From: CAYLZW01 sp964388085
Lineage (GTDB): Bacteria; Myxococcota; UBA727; CAYLZW01
Length of the DNA stretch: 41,805 nucleotides
NCBI GenBank assembly: GCA_964388085.1
Contig: CAYLZW010000015.1
Location: 1 to 41,805, forward strand
Direction: 5' to 3'
Shown here: in pieces, positions 25,511 through 33,257 of the stretch
How the letters are laid out: every line of letters begins with the position of its first letter
Position numbering within the stretch: position 1 is the stretch's first letter
The notes under the pieces: generated by a model
The model's database searches: none
Told to the model about the DNA's origin: nothing
The model's input: the letters and a program-made list of their open reading frames with translations, nothing else
Position numbers and translations under genes: made by a program

Positions 25511-26923
25511 ATGTCCCTCCGTGCGCTGACCCGAACCCTCCCGCTGTCGCCTGGCTTCCCTGGGCTGGGGGCGCTGTTCGCCCTGCTCTTCGTGGGCTCG
25601 TTCTGGGTGCTGCCCGGCTGCGACATGTCCATGGAGGCAATGGCCCCGGGCGACAACCTCGCAGGAGGAGCCGACGCCGGCGCCGAGGGCGCGGAGTGCT
25701 ACGAGAACGACGTCGGCCAGTGTGTGCTCGCCAGCGAAGGCTGCGATCCGGCCGACATCAGCGGCAGCGTCGTCGAGCGCTGCGCCGCGTGCGACGGCGG
25801 CGGCGTGCAGGTCTGCGGCCCCGCGCGCACGGCCCGCTGCTTCGAGCTCGAGCTCGCGGGGCCTTGTCAGCGCTGCGTCACCGACGACGGGCAGGTGCTG
25901 TACGACGACTGCGCCGCGCCGGCGGACGAGCTCGGCGATCTGCTCTGCGAGTCGGTCAGCTACGACAGCGACGACGCCCGCGCGGACGAGACCACCTGCG
26001 AGGTGTGCCGCGACGCCAACGGGCAGGTGGTGCGCGAGTCCTGCCGGCCGAACGCCACCGAGTGCCGTGACGTCATCGTCAACGGCCGTGACTGCCAGGA
26101 GTGCTTCACCGCCGAGGGCGAGCTCGCCTACCGCGAGTGCGAGCGGGCCGATCTCGATCCGCGCGTGTGCGAGGTCTACGGCGGCGCCGGCGGCAGCTGC
26201 GTCGACTGCTACGGTGACGACGACGAGCTGCTCTCGCACGAGTGCACGAGCGGCGGCTCCTTCGACGGCGGCGTGGGCGCCCCGGCCCGCGACGCGAGCT
26301 ACTGCGACGAGGTGCTCGATCCCGCCGGCCGCACCTGCGAGCGCTGCTACTCCGAGACGGGGACGCTCGTCAGCGAGTCCTGTGTCGACGACGTGGAGGC
26401 GGCCCCCGGGCGCTGCCAACAGCTCACCTTCAGCGAGCAGAGCTGCCTCGTATGCGTCGACGACAGCGGCCAGGAGGCCTCGACCCAGTGCGAGAGCACG
26501 ACGAACGCGTGCGCCAGCCCCGACGCCTGCCCGGTGCCGTCGTGCGAGAACACCTACACGGCCGACGGCACCCTGTGCCGCACCTGCCCCACGTCGAACG
26601 CGGCCGCGGATGGGTCCGAGACGCGCTGCATGAGCGACAGCGATCTCGTGTGCGTCACCGATCAGTCGTTCTCCGAGGCGCCGCCCCCCGAGGGCGGGGA
26701 CGATCCCGCCCTCGTGTCCGAGGTGTGCACGGTCTGTAGCGCCGCCGGCGTCGAGCAGTACCGCGCCTGCAGCTCCGACGGCAGCGTGCCGCCCCAGCCC
26801 GTGTGTTCGGCGAAGTCGAGCGCCGACGGCGCCGCCTGCGAGGAGTGCGTCGAAGCGGCGAGCGGTGACGTCGTCTACTCCTCGTGCGACGAGAGGGGTC
26901 CCGCGCCTCCGCCGGAGCCCTGA
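25511..26923 (+). CDS. lipoprotein with about ten CxxC repeats
   Basis: A 470-residue protein. The signal VGSFWVLPGC gives lipidated Cys37 with Asp at +2. From about residue 91 to 460 there are ten units of the form CxxC, an acidic or polar turn with Gly, then a final Cys usually 11 residues later: CAACDGGG, CQRCVTDDG, CEVCRDANG, CQECFTAEG, CVDCYGDDD, CERCYSETG, CLVCVDDSG, CRTCPTSN, CTVCSAAG, CEECVEAASG. Such units could bind metal or form stacked disulfide-bonded beta-turns; no named family comes to mind. The start ATG 25511 is preferred; a GTG ten codons earlier is possible. Its 3' end overlaps the convergent LuxR gene by 49 bases. Confidence 0.72.
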   Translation: MSLRALTRTLPLSPGFPGLGALFALLFVGSFWVLPGCDMSMEAMAPGDNLAGGADAGAEGAECYENDVGQCVLASEGCDPADISGSVVERCAACDGGGVQVCGPARTARCFELELAGPCQRCVTDDGQVLYDDCAAPADELGDLLCESVSYDSDDARADETTCEVCRDANGQVVRESCRPNATECRDVIVNGRDCQECFTAEGELAYRECERADLDPRVCEVYGGAGGSCVDCYGDDDELLSHECTSGGSFDGGVGAPARDASYCDEVLDPAGRTCERCYSETGTLVSESCVDDVEAAPGRCQQLTFSEQSCLVCVDDSGQEASTQCESTTNACASPDACPVPSCENTYTADGTLCRTCPTSNAAADGSETRCMSDSDLVCVTDQSFSEAPPPEGGDDPALVSEVCTVCSAAGVEQYRACSSDGSVPPQPVCSAKSSADGAACEECVEAASGDVVYSSCDERGPAPPPEP

Positions 26924-27693
26924 GGACGCAGCACCTGTACGAGCAGCTCGGCGCGTGAGCGGACGCCCCGCTTGCAGTACAGGCGCAGCACGAGCCGGTG
27001 GGTGTAGCCGAGGCTGACGTCGAGCGCGCGCGCGACGTCCTTCTCGGCCGCGCCGTCGAGCAGGAGGCGCAGCACCTGTGCCTCGCGGGCCGTGAGGGGC
27101 TCGCCGCCCGCGAGCATGCCGCTCGCGCTGCAGACCCGGCGCGCGACGCCGACGACGCCGCTCAGCGCCAGCGCGAGCAGGTCGCGCTCTCGCGCGACGA
27201 ACGCGCGCTCCCCGCGCGCCCGATCGACGCCGGTGAACAGCTCGAGCCCGGGAGCCACGCCCACGGCGCCGACCATCCGCTCGCGCACGTCGAGCTCCTG
27301 CAAGAGCTGCCGCGAAGGCGCGCGATCCCACGAGCGGTCGTCGACGATGTCACGGCGCAGGAAGGAGCGCGGCTGCCCGAGCGCGCGAAGCACCCCGCGC
27401 ACGTGCGGGTCGTCGCGCCAGCTCGCGCGCGCTCGCCAGGCGCCCGCGATGCGCGCCCGACGAGCCGCGTCCGGACCGTGCGTGAGGTGAGCGCGCGGCT
27501 CGAGCCGTGTGGAGGCCCTGGCGGCGGGGTCACGGCTCGCAAAGAGCAGGAAGCCGTGCTCGACGCCGAGGAGGGCCGTGAGCTTCGTGTGCAGGGTGGA
27601 CGCGAAGCCGGGCAGGTCGCCGGGGTTTACCTCCTCCTCGAGCTCGCTCCACAGCCGCGCCAGGCGGGCCAGATCCGACGCTCTCAAGTCCAT
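26875..27693 (-). CDS. LuxR-type transcriptional regulator
   Basis: A 272-residue regulator. The C-terminal region (about 200-255) LTAREAQVLRLLLDGAAEKDVARALDVSLGYTHRLVLRLYCK is a GerE/LuxR helix-turn-helix, with the scanning TAREAQVL motif intact and an unusual GYTHRLV recognition region in place of the common xTVxxHxxNI. Residues about 30-190 resemble a GAF-like sensory region without recognisable ligand residues. There is no receiver domain. It is divergent from the large lipoprotein gene at 27879, with a nested palindrome between, so that gene is its likeliest target (inference). Its end overlaps the CxxC-repeat lipoprotein gene by 49 bases. Confidence 0.8.
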   Translation of the reverse strand: MDLRASDLARLARLWSELEEEVNPGDLPGFASTLHTKLTALLGVEHGFLLFASRDPAARASTRLEPRAHLTHGPDAARRARIAGAWRARASWRDDPHVRGVLRALGQPRSFLRRDIVDDRSWDRAPSRQLLQELDVRERMVGAVGVAPGLELFTGVDRARGERAFVARERDLLALALSGVVGVARRVCSASGMLAGGEPLTAREAQVLRLLLDGAAEKDVARALDVSLGYTHRLVLRLYCKRGVRSRAELLVQVLRPQGSGGGAGPLSSHEE

Positions 27694-27801
27694 CCCGACT
27701 TCACTTCTCCCGCCGCCCCACCTCCGTCGGGCCGCTTCGACGCCAAAAGCTCCGGATAGCGCACCGCCGCCGAGCAGCGCGAACCGCTGACGTCGCTGTC
27801 G

Positions 27802-27823
27802 CCAATTGGGACCAATCGGTCCC
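27802..27823. promoter_or_regulatory. nested palindromes in the divergent LuxR/lipoprotein control region
   Basis: CCAATTGG (27802-27809) overlaps GGGACC-AATC-GGTCCC (27808-27823). The pair lies about 56 bases before the lipoprotein ATG and 109 bases before the LuxR start, where an operator for either gene would be expected. No clear -35/-10 pair is visible beside it. Confidence 0.35.
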
Positions 27824-27878
27824 GTAGCTGCACAAGCGGAGCGTGCGCCAAGGTCGAGGGGCTTTCCAGGAGACCTCG

Positions 27879-29201
27879 ATGATGGCGCGCTCCCCCTGGC
27901 TCTTCGCCGCTCCGTTCCTCCTCATCCTGCCGCTCGCCTGCGCCCCGGACGACGGGGAAGGGGACGGAGGACCGGTGCAGCCGCCCCGCAGAGACGCCGG
28001 CGCGGGGCTCGAAGACGGTGGCGCGAGCGAGGATGGCGGCGTCACGGCGGACGCCGGCAGCGCGCAGGAGGACGCCGGCGCACCGGGCCCGGACGCGGGC
28101 GTGGAGCCGGAGGCGGCCTGTACGCCGGATGCGACGCTGATCGCCGCGGGCCGCGCGTGCCGCAGCGACGACAGTTGCCCGTGCGGGAGCCACTGCGCGC
28201 TCGGCCAGTGCGTCGCCGCCTGCGCCGTCGACGATGACTGCGGTGACGGGGAGCGCTGCGATCGCTTCGGCCGCTGCCGCGCGAACGTGTCGACGACGCT
28301 CCTGCCGCCGGCGCCCGAGGAGGCGCCCGCTCGCGTGGTACCGGTGGATCGCGTCGTGCTGGCGGCCCCCGGCGAGACCGCGTGGATCCGCTTCAACCTC
28401 GACGCGCCCGCCGACGAGCCGGTGAAGGTGCGCCTGGCCGCGCGCGAGGAGACGATGACGTTCGCCTGCGACGGCGAGCCGACGACGGGGAGTTGCCTGC
28501 TCAGCGTCGAGCCTACCGCCGCGCGCTACGACGTGGACGTCGCCGTCGAGGTCACGCGCGCCGCCGACGCGCCCGACCGGCTGTCGTTCGTCGACGTCTT
28601 CGTCGAGGGCGGCGCGGCCGAGACGGTCACGCTGCAGAGCCCCGCGCTCGCCGGCTTCGCGCAGGCGCCGCCGCTCGCCGGGGTCTACCGCGGCGTGGCC
28701 GAGCTGGTGGGCGCGGGGGTGGGCGCCCCCGACGCACCCGTCGCCGCGCGGGAGCCGGTCGGCTTCGCGCTCCGCGCCGAGGTGTTCGACGCCGGCGACG
28801 GTCTGACCATCGCCATCGAGGATCCGACGGGAGGCCTGTCGCCGAGCGGGTCGCTGGTCGGCACGCTCGATCCCGACAGCGGCACCGCGTCGTTCCCCTC
28901 GTACGTCGTCGCCGCGGGCGAGGCGCTCGCGGGCCAGCCGTACGAGCTCATCGCCGAGGTGCCGGACGCGCCGCTCCGACTGGCCGACGGGGAGATCGCC
29001 CTGGACCTCGAGCTGCGCGTGCGCGGGTTGACCGAAAAGGCGCGCGCCGTGCGCCTGTCGTACCTCGTGCTGCTCGAGCGCGCCGGCGCGTCGAGCGGCG
29101 CCCTGCCGCCCGCCGTGCCGGCCGACGTGACGCCGTCACTCGATGGCGACAGGCCGAGTACGACTGCGACGTCGTGGACGCGCCCGAGGGCTACTGGATG
29201 A
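27879..29201 (+). CDS. large lipoprotein, N-terminal segment (frame ends by frameshift)
   Basis: Begins with two ATG codons after AGGAGA at 27879. The signal MMARSPWLFAAPFLLILPLAC gives a lipidated Cys21, followed by an acidic DGG/DAG-rich linker, then a disulfide motif (CRSDDSCPCGSHCALGQC and CAVDDDCGDGERC). A beta-rich region of about 280 residues follows. The visible frame stops at 29201, but its last 16 codons lose the strong G/C third-position bias, while the frame one base back gives natural codons (AEYDCDVVDAPEGYW). One base therefore seems missing near 29120-29150, and the gene should continue into the next segment. The complete protein would be about 1,600 residues, ending at 32705. 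Divergent LuxR gene upstream. No domain recognised. Confidence 0.7.
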   Translation: MMARSPWLFAAPFLLILPLACAPDDGEGDGGPVQPPRRDAGAGLEDGGASEDGGVTADAGSAQEDAGAPGPDAGVEPEAACTPDATLIAAGRACRSDDSCPCGSHCALGQCVAACAVDDDCGDGERCDRFGRCRANVSTTLLPPAPEEAPARVVPVDRVVLAAPGETAWIRFNLDAPADEPVKVRLAAREETMTFACDGEPTTGSCLLSVEPTAARYDVDVAVEVTRAADAPDRLSFVDVFVEGGAAETVTLQSPALAGFAQAPPLAGVYRGVAELVGAGVGAPDAPVAAREPVGFALRAEVFDAGDGLTIAIEDPTGGLSPSGSLVGTLDPDSGTASFPSYVVAAGEALAGQPYELIAEVPDAPLRLADGEIALDLELRVRGLTEKARAVRLSYLVLLERAGASSGALPPAVPADVTPSLDGDRPSTTATSWTRPRATG

Positions 29202-30748
29202 ATGCCGACCTGGTGTCGCAGCTCTATCCGCCGGGGTGGTCGCCCGACACCAGCAGCGGCCTCAAGAAGGTGCTGCCGCTCTCGCCGACGCTCCAGCGGG
29301 TCTGCCAGGCGCCGGTGGCGGCGGCCGGCTGCACGGACCTCTTGCTCTGCGGCGACGAGGCGACGCAGGCAACGGGCCTCAGCAGCGAGCTGAACCCGCG
29401 CACGGGCGACCTTTTGTGCGAGGGCGGCGAGCGCGCGGTGGGGCTGCCGATCGACGAGCGGCTGGCCGGCGGCGACGTGTCCGTCGAGGCCGCGTTCCGT
29501 GAGTGCTTCGCCGACGCGCGTCGCTTCCGCACCCTCGAGCCGCCGCTCGCCGCCGCGGACGCCGCCGAGCTCTTCGACGAGAGCGCGACCTGCTTCGATG
29601 GATCGCGCTGGCTCGTCGCCATGATGCTCGCCGCCGACGAGCCGCTGCGCGACGGCCGCATCGACGAGCCGCCGAGCCCCGGGCAGCGCTATCGCGGCGC
29701 GGTGTTCCTGCGCCTCCTGCAGCGCTACCTCGACATGCACGCGCTCTGGGGCAAGGAGACCGCCGAGCGCGAACGGATGCGCGCCGTGCTCGCCGAGCTG
29801 GCCGTCGACGAGGCGCCTCAGCTACCGCCGCCCGCGGGCGTGTCCGCGGAGCTGTCGCGCGGGCTGTCGCTGCTGTTCCTGCCGCGGATTCATGCAGCGC
29901 TCGAGAGGATTCCACCGTCGCTGCACGGGGCCGACTACCGCGTGCCCCGCGGCGCCGCGGGCGCGCCTCCCGGCGACGGTGCGCGAGGTCTGCCGCCCTC
30001 CCTCGCGGCGGCGACGGCGGCGTGGCTCGACACCGCGCGCGTCCGCTTCGAGCAGGAGAGCCGATCGTTTTCGCCCGACGCGCTCGCGAACCTGCGGGGC
30101 GTGACGCTGCGCGCGCTCTTGCTGCGCACGTTGACCCAGACCGTCGCCGACGCGGCGCTCGGCGCGTCGCCGTCGTGGAGCGCCCGCTACGACGCCGCCG
30201 CGCTCGATCTCGACACGAGCCTCAGCCGCCTCGTCACCGCCGGCTCCGCCTACGCGCTCGGCACCAACCCGCTCGGCATCGAGGACGACGACCTGCCGCT
30301 GTACTTCCTCGGCGACGAGACCGGCGTCAACGAGCGCTTCTCCGCCGTCAGCGACTTCCTGCTCGGCCCCGGACCGGGCTCGTCCGCGTGGGCCCCTTAC
30401 CTCGTCGAGCTCGCGCAGGCGTCGCTGAGCGGCGCGCGCACGAGCGCTCTGGCGCAGATCGATCGCGGCTACCGCAGGGCGCTCAGCAACGCCGACGCGA
30501 GCGCACGACTCGCCGCCATCGCGTCCACGGCCGACGACCAGCTCCGCGACTACTGCGGACCGGGCGCGGCCTCCTACTTCGACGACGACTATTTCGACGC
30601 GGCCGAGTGTTACCGGCGCCCCGAGTGCGCCGTCGGCCCCGACGCGCTCGAGCACTACTACCGACACATCGTCGGCACCGGCAACGTCGTGTTCCAGATG
30701 TGCATCGGCGCCGAGCTGTCCGAGCGCTCGCCCATCCTCGGCTTTCTC
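29150..30748 (+). CDS. large lipoprotein, middle segment (shifted frame)
   Basis: This segment reads in a frame one base behind both flanking segments and has excellent codon bias throughout. It encodes about 530 residues of mostly helical, acidic sequence (for example QRYRGAVFLRLLQRYLDMHA) with Cys pairs including CGDEATQATG and CYRRPEC. A start at ATG 29198 (ATGA overlap with the stop of the first frame) could make it a separate gene, but good coding sequence extends upstream of that ATG, so a frameshift explains it better. Near 30746 coding quality moves back to the original frame (LPVVREIASRVQGPHN), implying one extra base there. The segment is not similar to any family I know. Confidence 0.6.
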
Positions 30749-30755
30749 GCTGCCG

Positions 30756-32705
30756 GTGGTGCGCGAGATCGCGAGCCGCGTGCAGGGGCCGCACAACCCC
30801 GACGGCACCTGTGTGGATCCCCGCATCTTGCCGTGCGCGGGAGGCGCCTGCTTCGATTGTCGAGACGACGCCGGCGTGCGGCGCTTTACCCTGCCGCCCG
30901 CCGCGTTCCGGCTGCGCATGACGCCCGGGGCGGCGAGCCACGCGGCCCGGGCCGCTCGACGTTGCGGCAACCAGTGGCGCAGCGGGCTCCTGGACGGCTT
31001 CGAGGTGCCCGCCGGCTTCGCGAACGTGCGCTTCCAGGTCGGCCTGCCGCCGCGGCCGCGCAGCGGTGTGCAAGGCGCGTCACAGACGGGCCCGCAGTGT
31101 GTTCAGGGAGCGCTCGGCGAGCGCGCCGTCGAGATCATGCAAGCGCAGAGCTCGGTGGCCGAGGCGCGGCAGGAGCTCGGAGAGCACCAGGCTCGCTACG
31201 ACATCGCCGCCAAGAGCTGCTGGCTGGCGCTCGAGTCGGCGGAAGACGTGCAGCAGGCCCAGAGCGCGCACCGCGACACCATGAGCGCGCTCGGGGCCGT
31301 GAAGCTCGGCGCGGATCTCGGCGCCGAGATGGCGGCGACGATCTCGGACTGCGCCTCGTTGGTCGTGAACGCCGACGAGTCGAACCCCTTCACCGCCATC
31401 GTCGACAGCGCCGCGGCGTCGGTGGGCTGCGGGGCGCGCATCGCCGAGGGGGCCCTCAAGGCGACCAGCCTGTCGATGGCCACGGCCATGGACGAAGCGG
31501 AGCGCAGCCACGCGCTCATCGTCCAGCAGCTCGAGGCGAACGGCGCCTACGGCGTGTGCATGAACGACGCGAGCGCTCAGCTCGTCGGACAGCGCACGGC
31601 GGAGCTCGCCATCGAGCGGGCCGCGCTCGACCTCACGTCGGCCTACGCGCGGCTGCGCAACGACGTCGAGGCCGCGCAGGACATCTGGCGACGGGCGCGC
31701 GCGAGCCACGCGGCCGAGGAGGGGCTCTCCATCACGCCACCGGAGGCGACCTCCTGGCTCGACGAGGACGTGCGCGCCTACCTGCGCGACTTCCGGCTCG
31801 CGCGGCGGGGCGTGTACCTCGCGGTCCGCGCCGTCGAGTACGAGTACCAGACGAGCCTGCTCGCGCGGGAGGACGCGCTCTCCGCCGAGACCCCCGATCA
31901 GCTCGAGGCCGTGCTGCAGACGCTGTGGGCGGCCGCGGGCACGCGCAGCATCGGCGGCAACCGCCCCACCGACCTCGAGATCGTCGTGAGCCTGCGCGAC
32001 CACCTGCTCGCGCTCGCGGACCACGAGGCGCTGCGGGACAGCGAGCAGGCGCTCAGCGCCGCCGAGCGCTTCCGCCTGCTTTTGCAGTCGCCCGCCTACG
32101 CGGTGTACGACGACGACGGCGACTACACGGGGCAGCGCATCCCGTTCTCGCTCGTGCCCTTCGACGCCTTCGGTGTCGGTGACGCGGCAGGTGTGGCGGT
32201 GCTCTCGGGGCAGAGCGACTGCGCCGAGCGGCTGTGGTCGGTGAACGCCTCCCTGATCGGCGCCGAGGACCTCTTCGAAGGCTCGGACACGACGTTCGCG
32301 CGCATCGACCTGCTCAAGGAGAACGAGTTCTTCTCGCAGTGGTGTGCGCCGCCGTCCCCGAACGAGCCGGCGCTCCAGGTGGCGTCGGTGCGCCCGGGGC
32401 GGAACCTGTTCCGCGAGCCGGGCCTCGGCGCCACGGTCGGCACCGAGGTCAGCCACGACGACGCCTCGCGCGCTCGCATCGAGGCCTACTTCAACGTGTC
32501 GCGCGGGGAGCTCGAGCACGATGACTACCGAAACGGTGACACCAGCGAGCTCGCCGCGCGCGGCCTGTACGGCGACTACGCGCTGTTCCTCCCGAGCGCC
32601 GTGCTGAGCCGGGAGCGCATCGACGGCAGCCGCACGTCGGGCATCGTGCTGGACCGCGTCGACGACATCCTGCTGCGCCTCGACTACGTGTCGGTGGCGC
32701 GCTGA
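30756..32705 (+). CDS. large lipoprotein, C-terminal segment
   Basis: About 650 residues in the same frame as the N-terminal segment. Recognisable character: a Cys-rich start (CVDPRILPCAGGACFDC), long amphipathic helices with coiled-coil look (AVEIMQAQSSVAEARQELGE; ALDLTSAYARLRNDVEAAQD), and a beta-rich end from residue 480 on. The bare frame starts at GTG 30756, but there is no ribosome site and coding continues upstream across the frameshift. The final residues are DDILLRLDYVSVAR with TGA at 32705, 12 bases before the convergent gene's end. Similar very long lipoproteins with helical midsections are frequent in myxobacteria; function unknown. Confidence 0.65.
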   Translation: MVREIASRVQGPHNPDGTCVDPRILPCAGGACFDCRDDAGVRRFTLPPAAFRLRMTPGAASHAARAARRCGNQWRSGLLDGFEVPAGFANVRFQVGLPPRPRSGVQGASQTGPQCVQGALGERAVEIMQAQSSVAEARQELGEHQARYDIAAKSCWLALESAEDVQQAQSAHRDTMSALGAVKLGADLGAEMAATISDCASLVVNADESNPFTAIVDSAAASVGCGARIAEGALKATSLSMATAMDEAERSHALIVQQLEANGAYGVCMNDASAQLVGQRTAELAIERAALDLTSAYARLRNDVEAAQDIWRRARASHAAEEGLSITPPEATSWLDEDVRAYLRDFRLARRGVYLAVRAVEYEYQTSLLAREDALSAETPDQLEAVLQTLWAAAGTRSIGGNRPTDLEIVVSLRDHLLALADHEALRDSEQALSAAERFRLLLQSPAYAVYDDDGDYTGQRIPFSLVPFDAFGVGDAAGVAVLSGQSDCAERLWSVNASLIGAEDLFEGSDTTFARIDLLKENEFFSQWCAPPSPNEPALQVASVRPGRNLFREPGLGATVGTEVSHDDASRARIEAYFNVSRGELEHDDYRNGDTSELAARGLYGDYALFLPSAVLSRERIDGSRTSGIVLDRVDDILLRLDYVSVAR

Positions 32706-32717
32706 CGGCGAACGGGC

Positions 32718-33248
32718 TCAGCCGCGTCCGACCTGGAGGCGCCGCCTCGACGTCACGCGGCCGCCCTCCTCCGCGCGCACCTCGACGGGCGTGCCGACCG
32801 CGTACATGGCGCGTAGGCGCTCCTTGAGCTCGACGTTGTTGCTGACGCTGTCGAGCATGGCGAGCGGCAGGAGGCTCACGTTGGCCCCGGCGAGCGTCTG
32901 CCGTACCCGCGCGTGATCGTAGAACGCCGGCTGCGCGAGCTCGCTGAGATCGGTGACGATGACGTCGTCGGGCGTGAGCAGCGCGCGCAGGCCGAGGCGC
33001 TCCTCGAGCGCGCGGTAGAGGACCGGCAGGCGGCGGTGCGCCCAGATGAGCACGCGGCGCTCGTCCGGCTCGTCGTGCTCGGTGACGCGGCGCTCATCGA
33101 GGGTGACGAAGAGCTCGAAGGGGCTCGCGAAGCGCAGCGTCAGCGCTCGTCCGGAGGGCACCGGCGCCACGAGCAGCTCGCTGCCGCTCAGCGGGCTGTC
33201 CTCGTCGTCGAGGACGGGCTGAGGCACGGGAGAGGGGCTCTGAAACAT
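32718..33248 (-). CDS. conserved-looking protein of unknown function downstream of the APH-CMK fusion
   Basis: A 176-residue soluble protein with no signal peptide or membrane segment. It contains FELFVTLDERRVTEHDEPDERRVLIWAHRR in a mixed alpha/beta N-terminal part, then VIVTDLSELAQPAFYDHARVRQTLAG and a basic C-terminus. No motif points to a family. It lies nine bases after the kinase-fusion gene and in line with lipA, so the three are likely one transcript. No strong ribosome site is visible before ATG 33248, in keeping with translational coupling. Confidence 0.6.
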   Translation of the reverse strand: MFQSPSPVPQPVLDDEDSPLSGSELLVAPVPSGRALTLRFASPFELFVTLDERRVTEHDEPDERRVLIWAHRRLPVLYRALEERLGLRALLTPDDVIVTDLSELAQPAFYDHARVRQTLAGANVSLLPLAMLDSVSNNVELKERLRAMYAVGTPVEVRAEEGGRVTSRRRLQVGRG

Positions 33249-33257
33249 GGCGGCCCG

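Noticed and set aside
25436..27331. 631-codon open frame on the minus strand
   Set aside because: Ala/Arg-rich translation without motifs, antisense to the CxxC-repeat lipoprotein and out of frame with the LuxR gene.
29198..32182. Separate gene from ATG 29198 in the middle frame to 32182
   Set aside because: Coding bias shifts to the other frame after 30746 and already supports the middle frame before 29198, so frameshifts explain the pattern better.
31080..32519. 479-codon open frame on the minus strand
   Set aside because: Antisense to the C-terminal part of the large lipoprotein; low-complexity translation.
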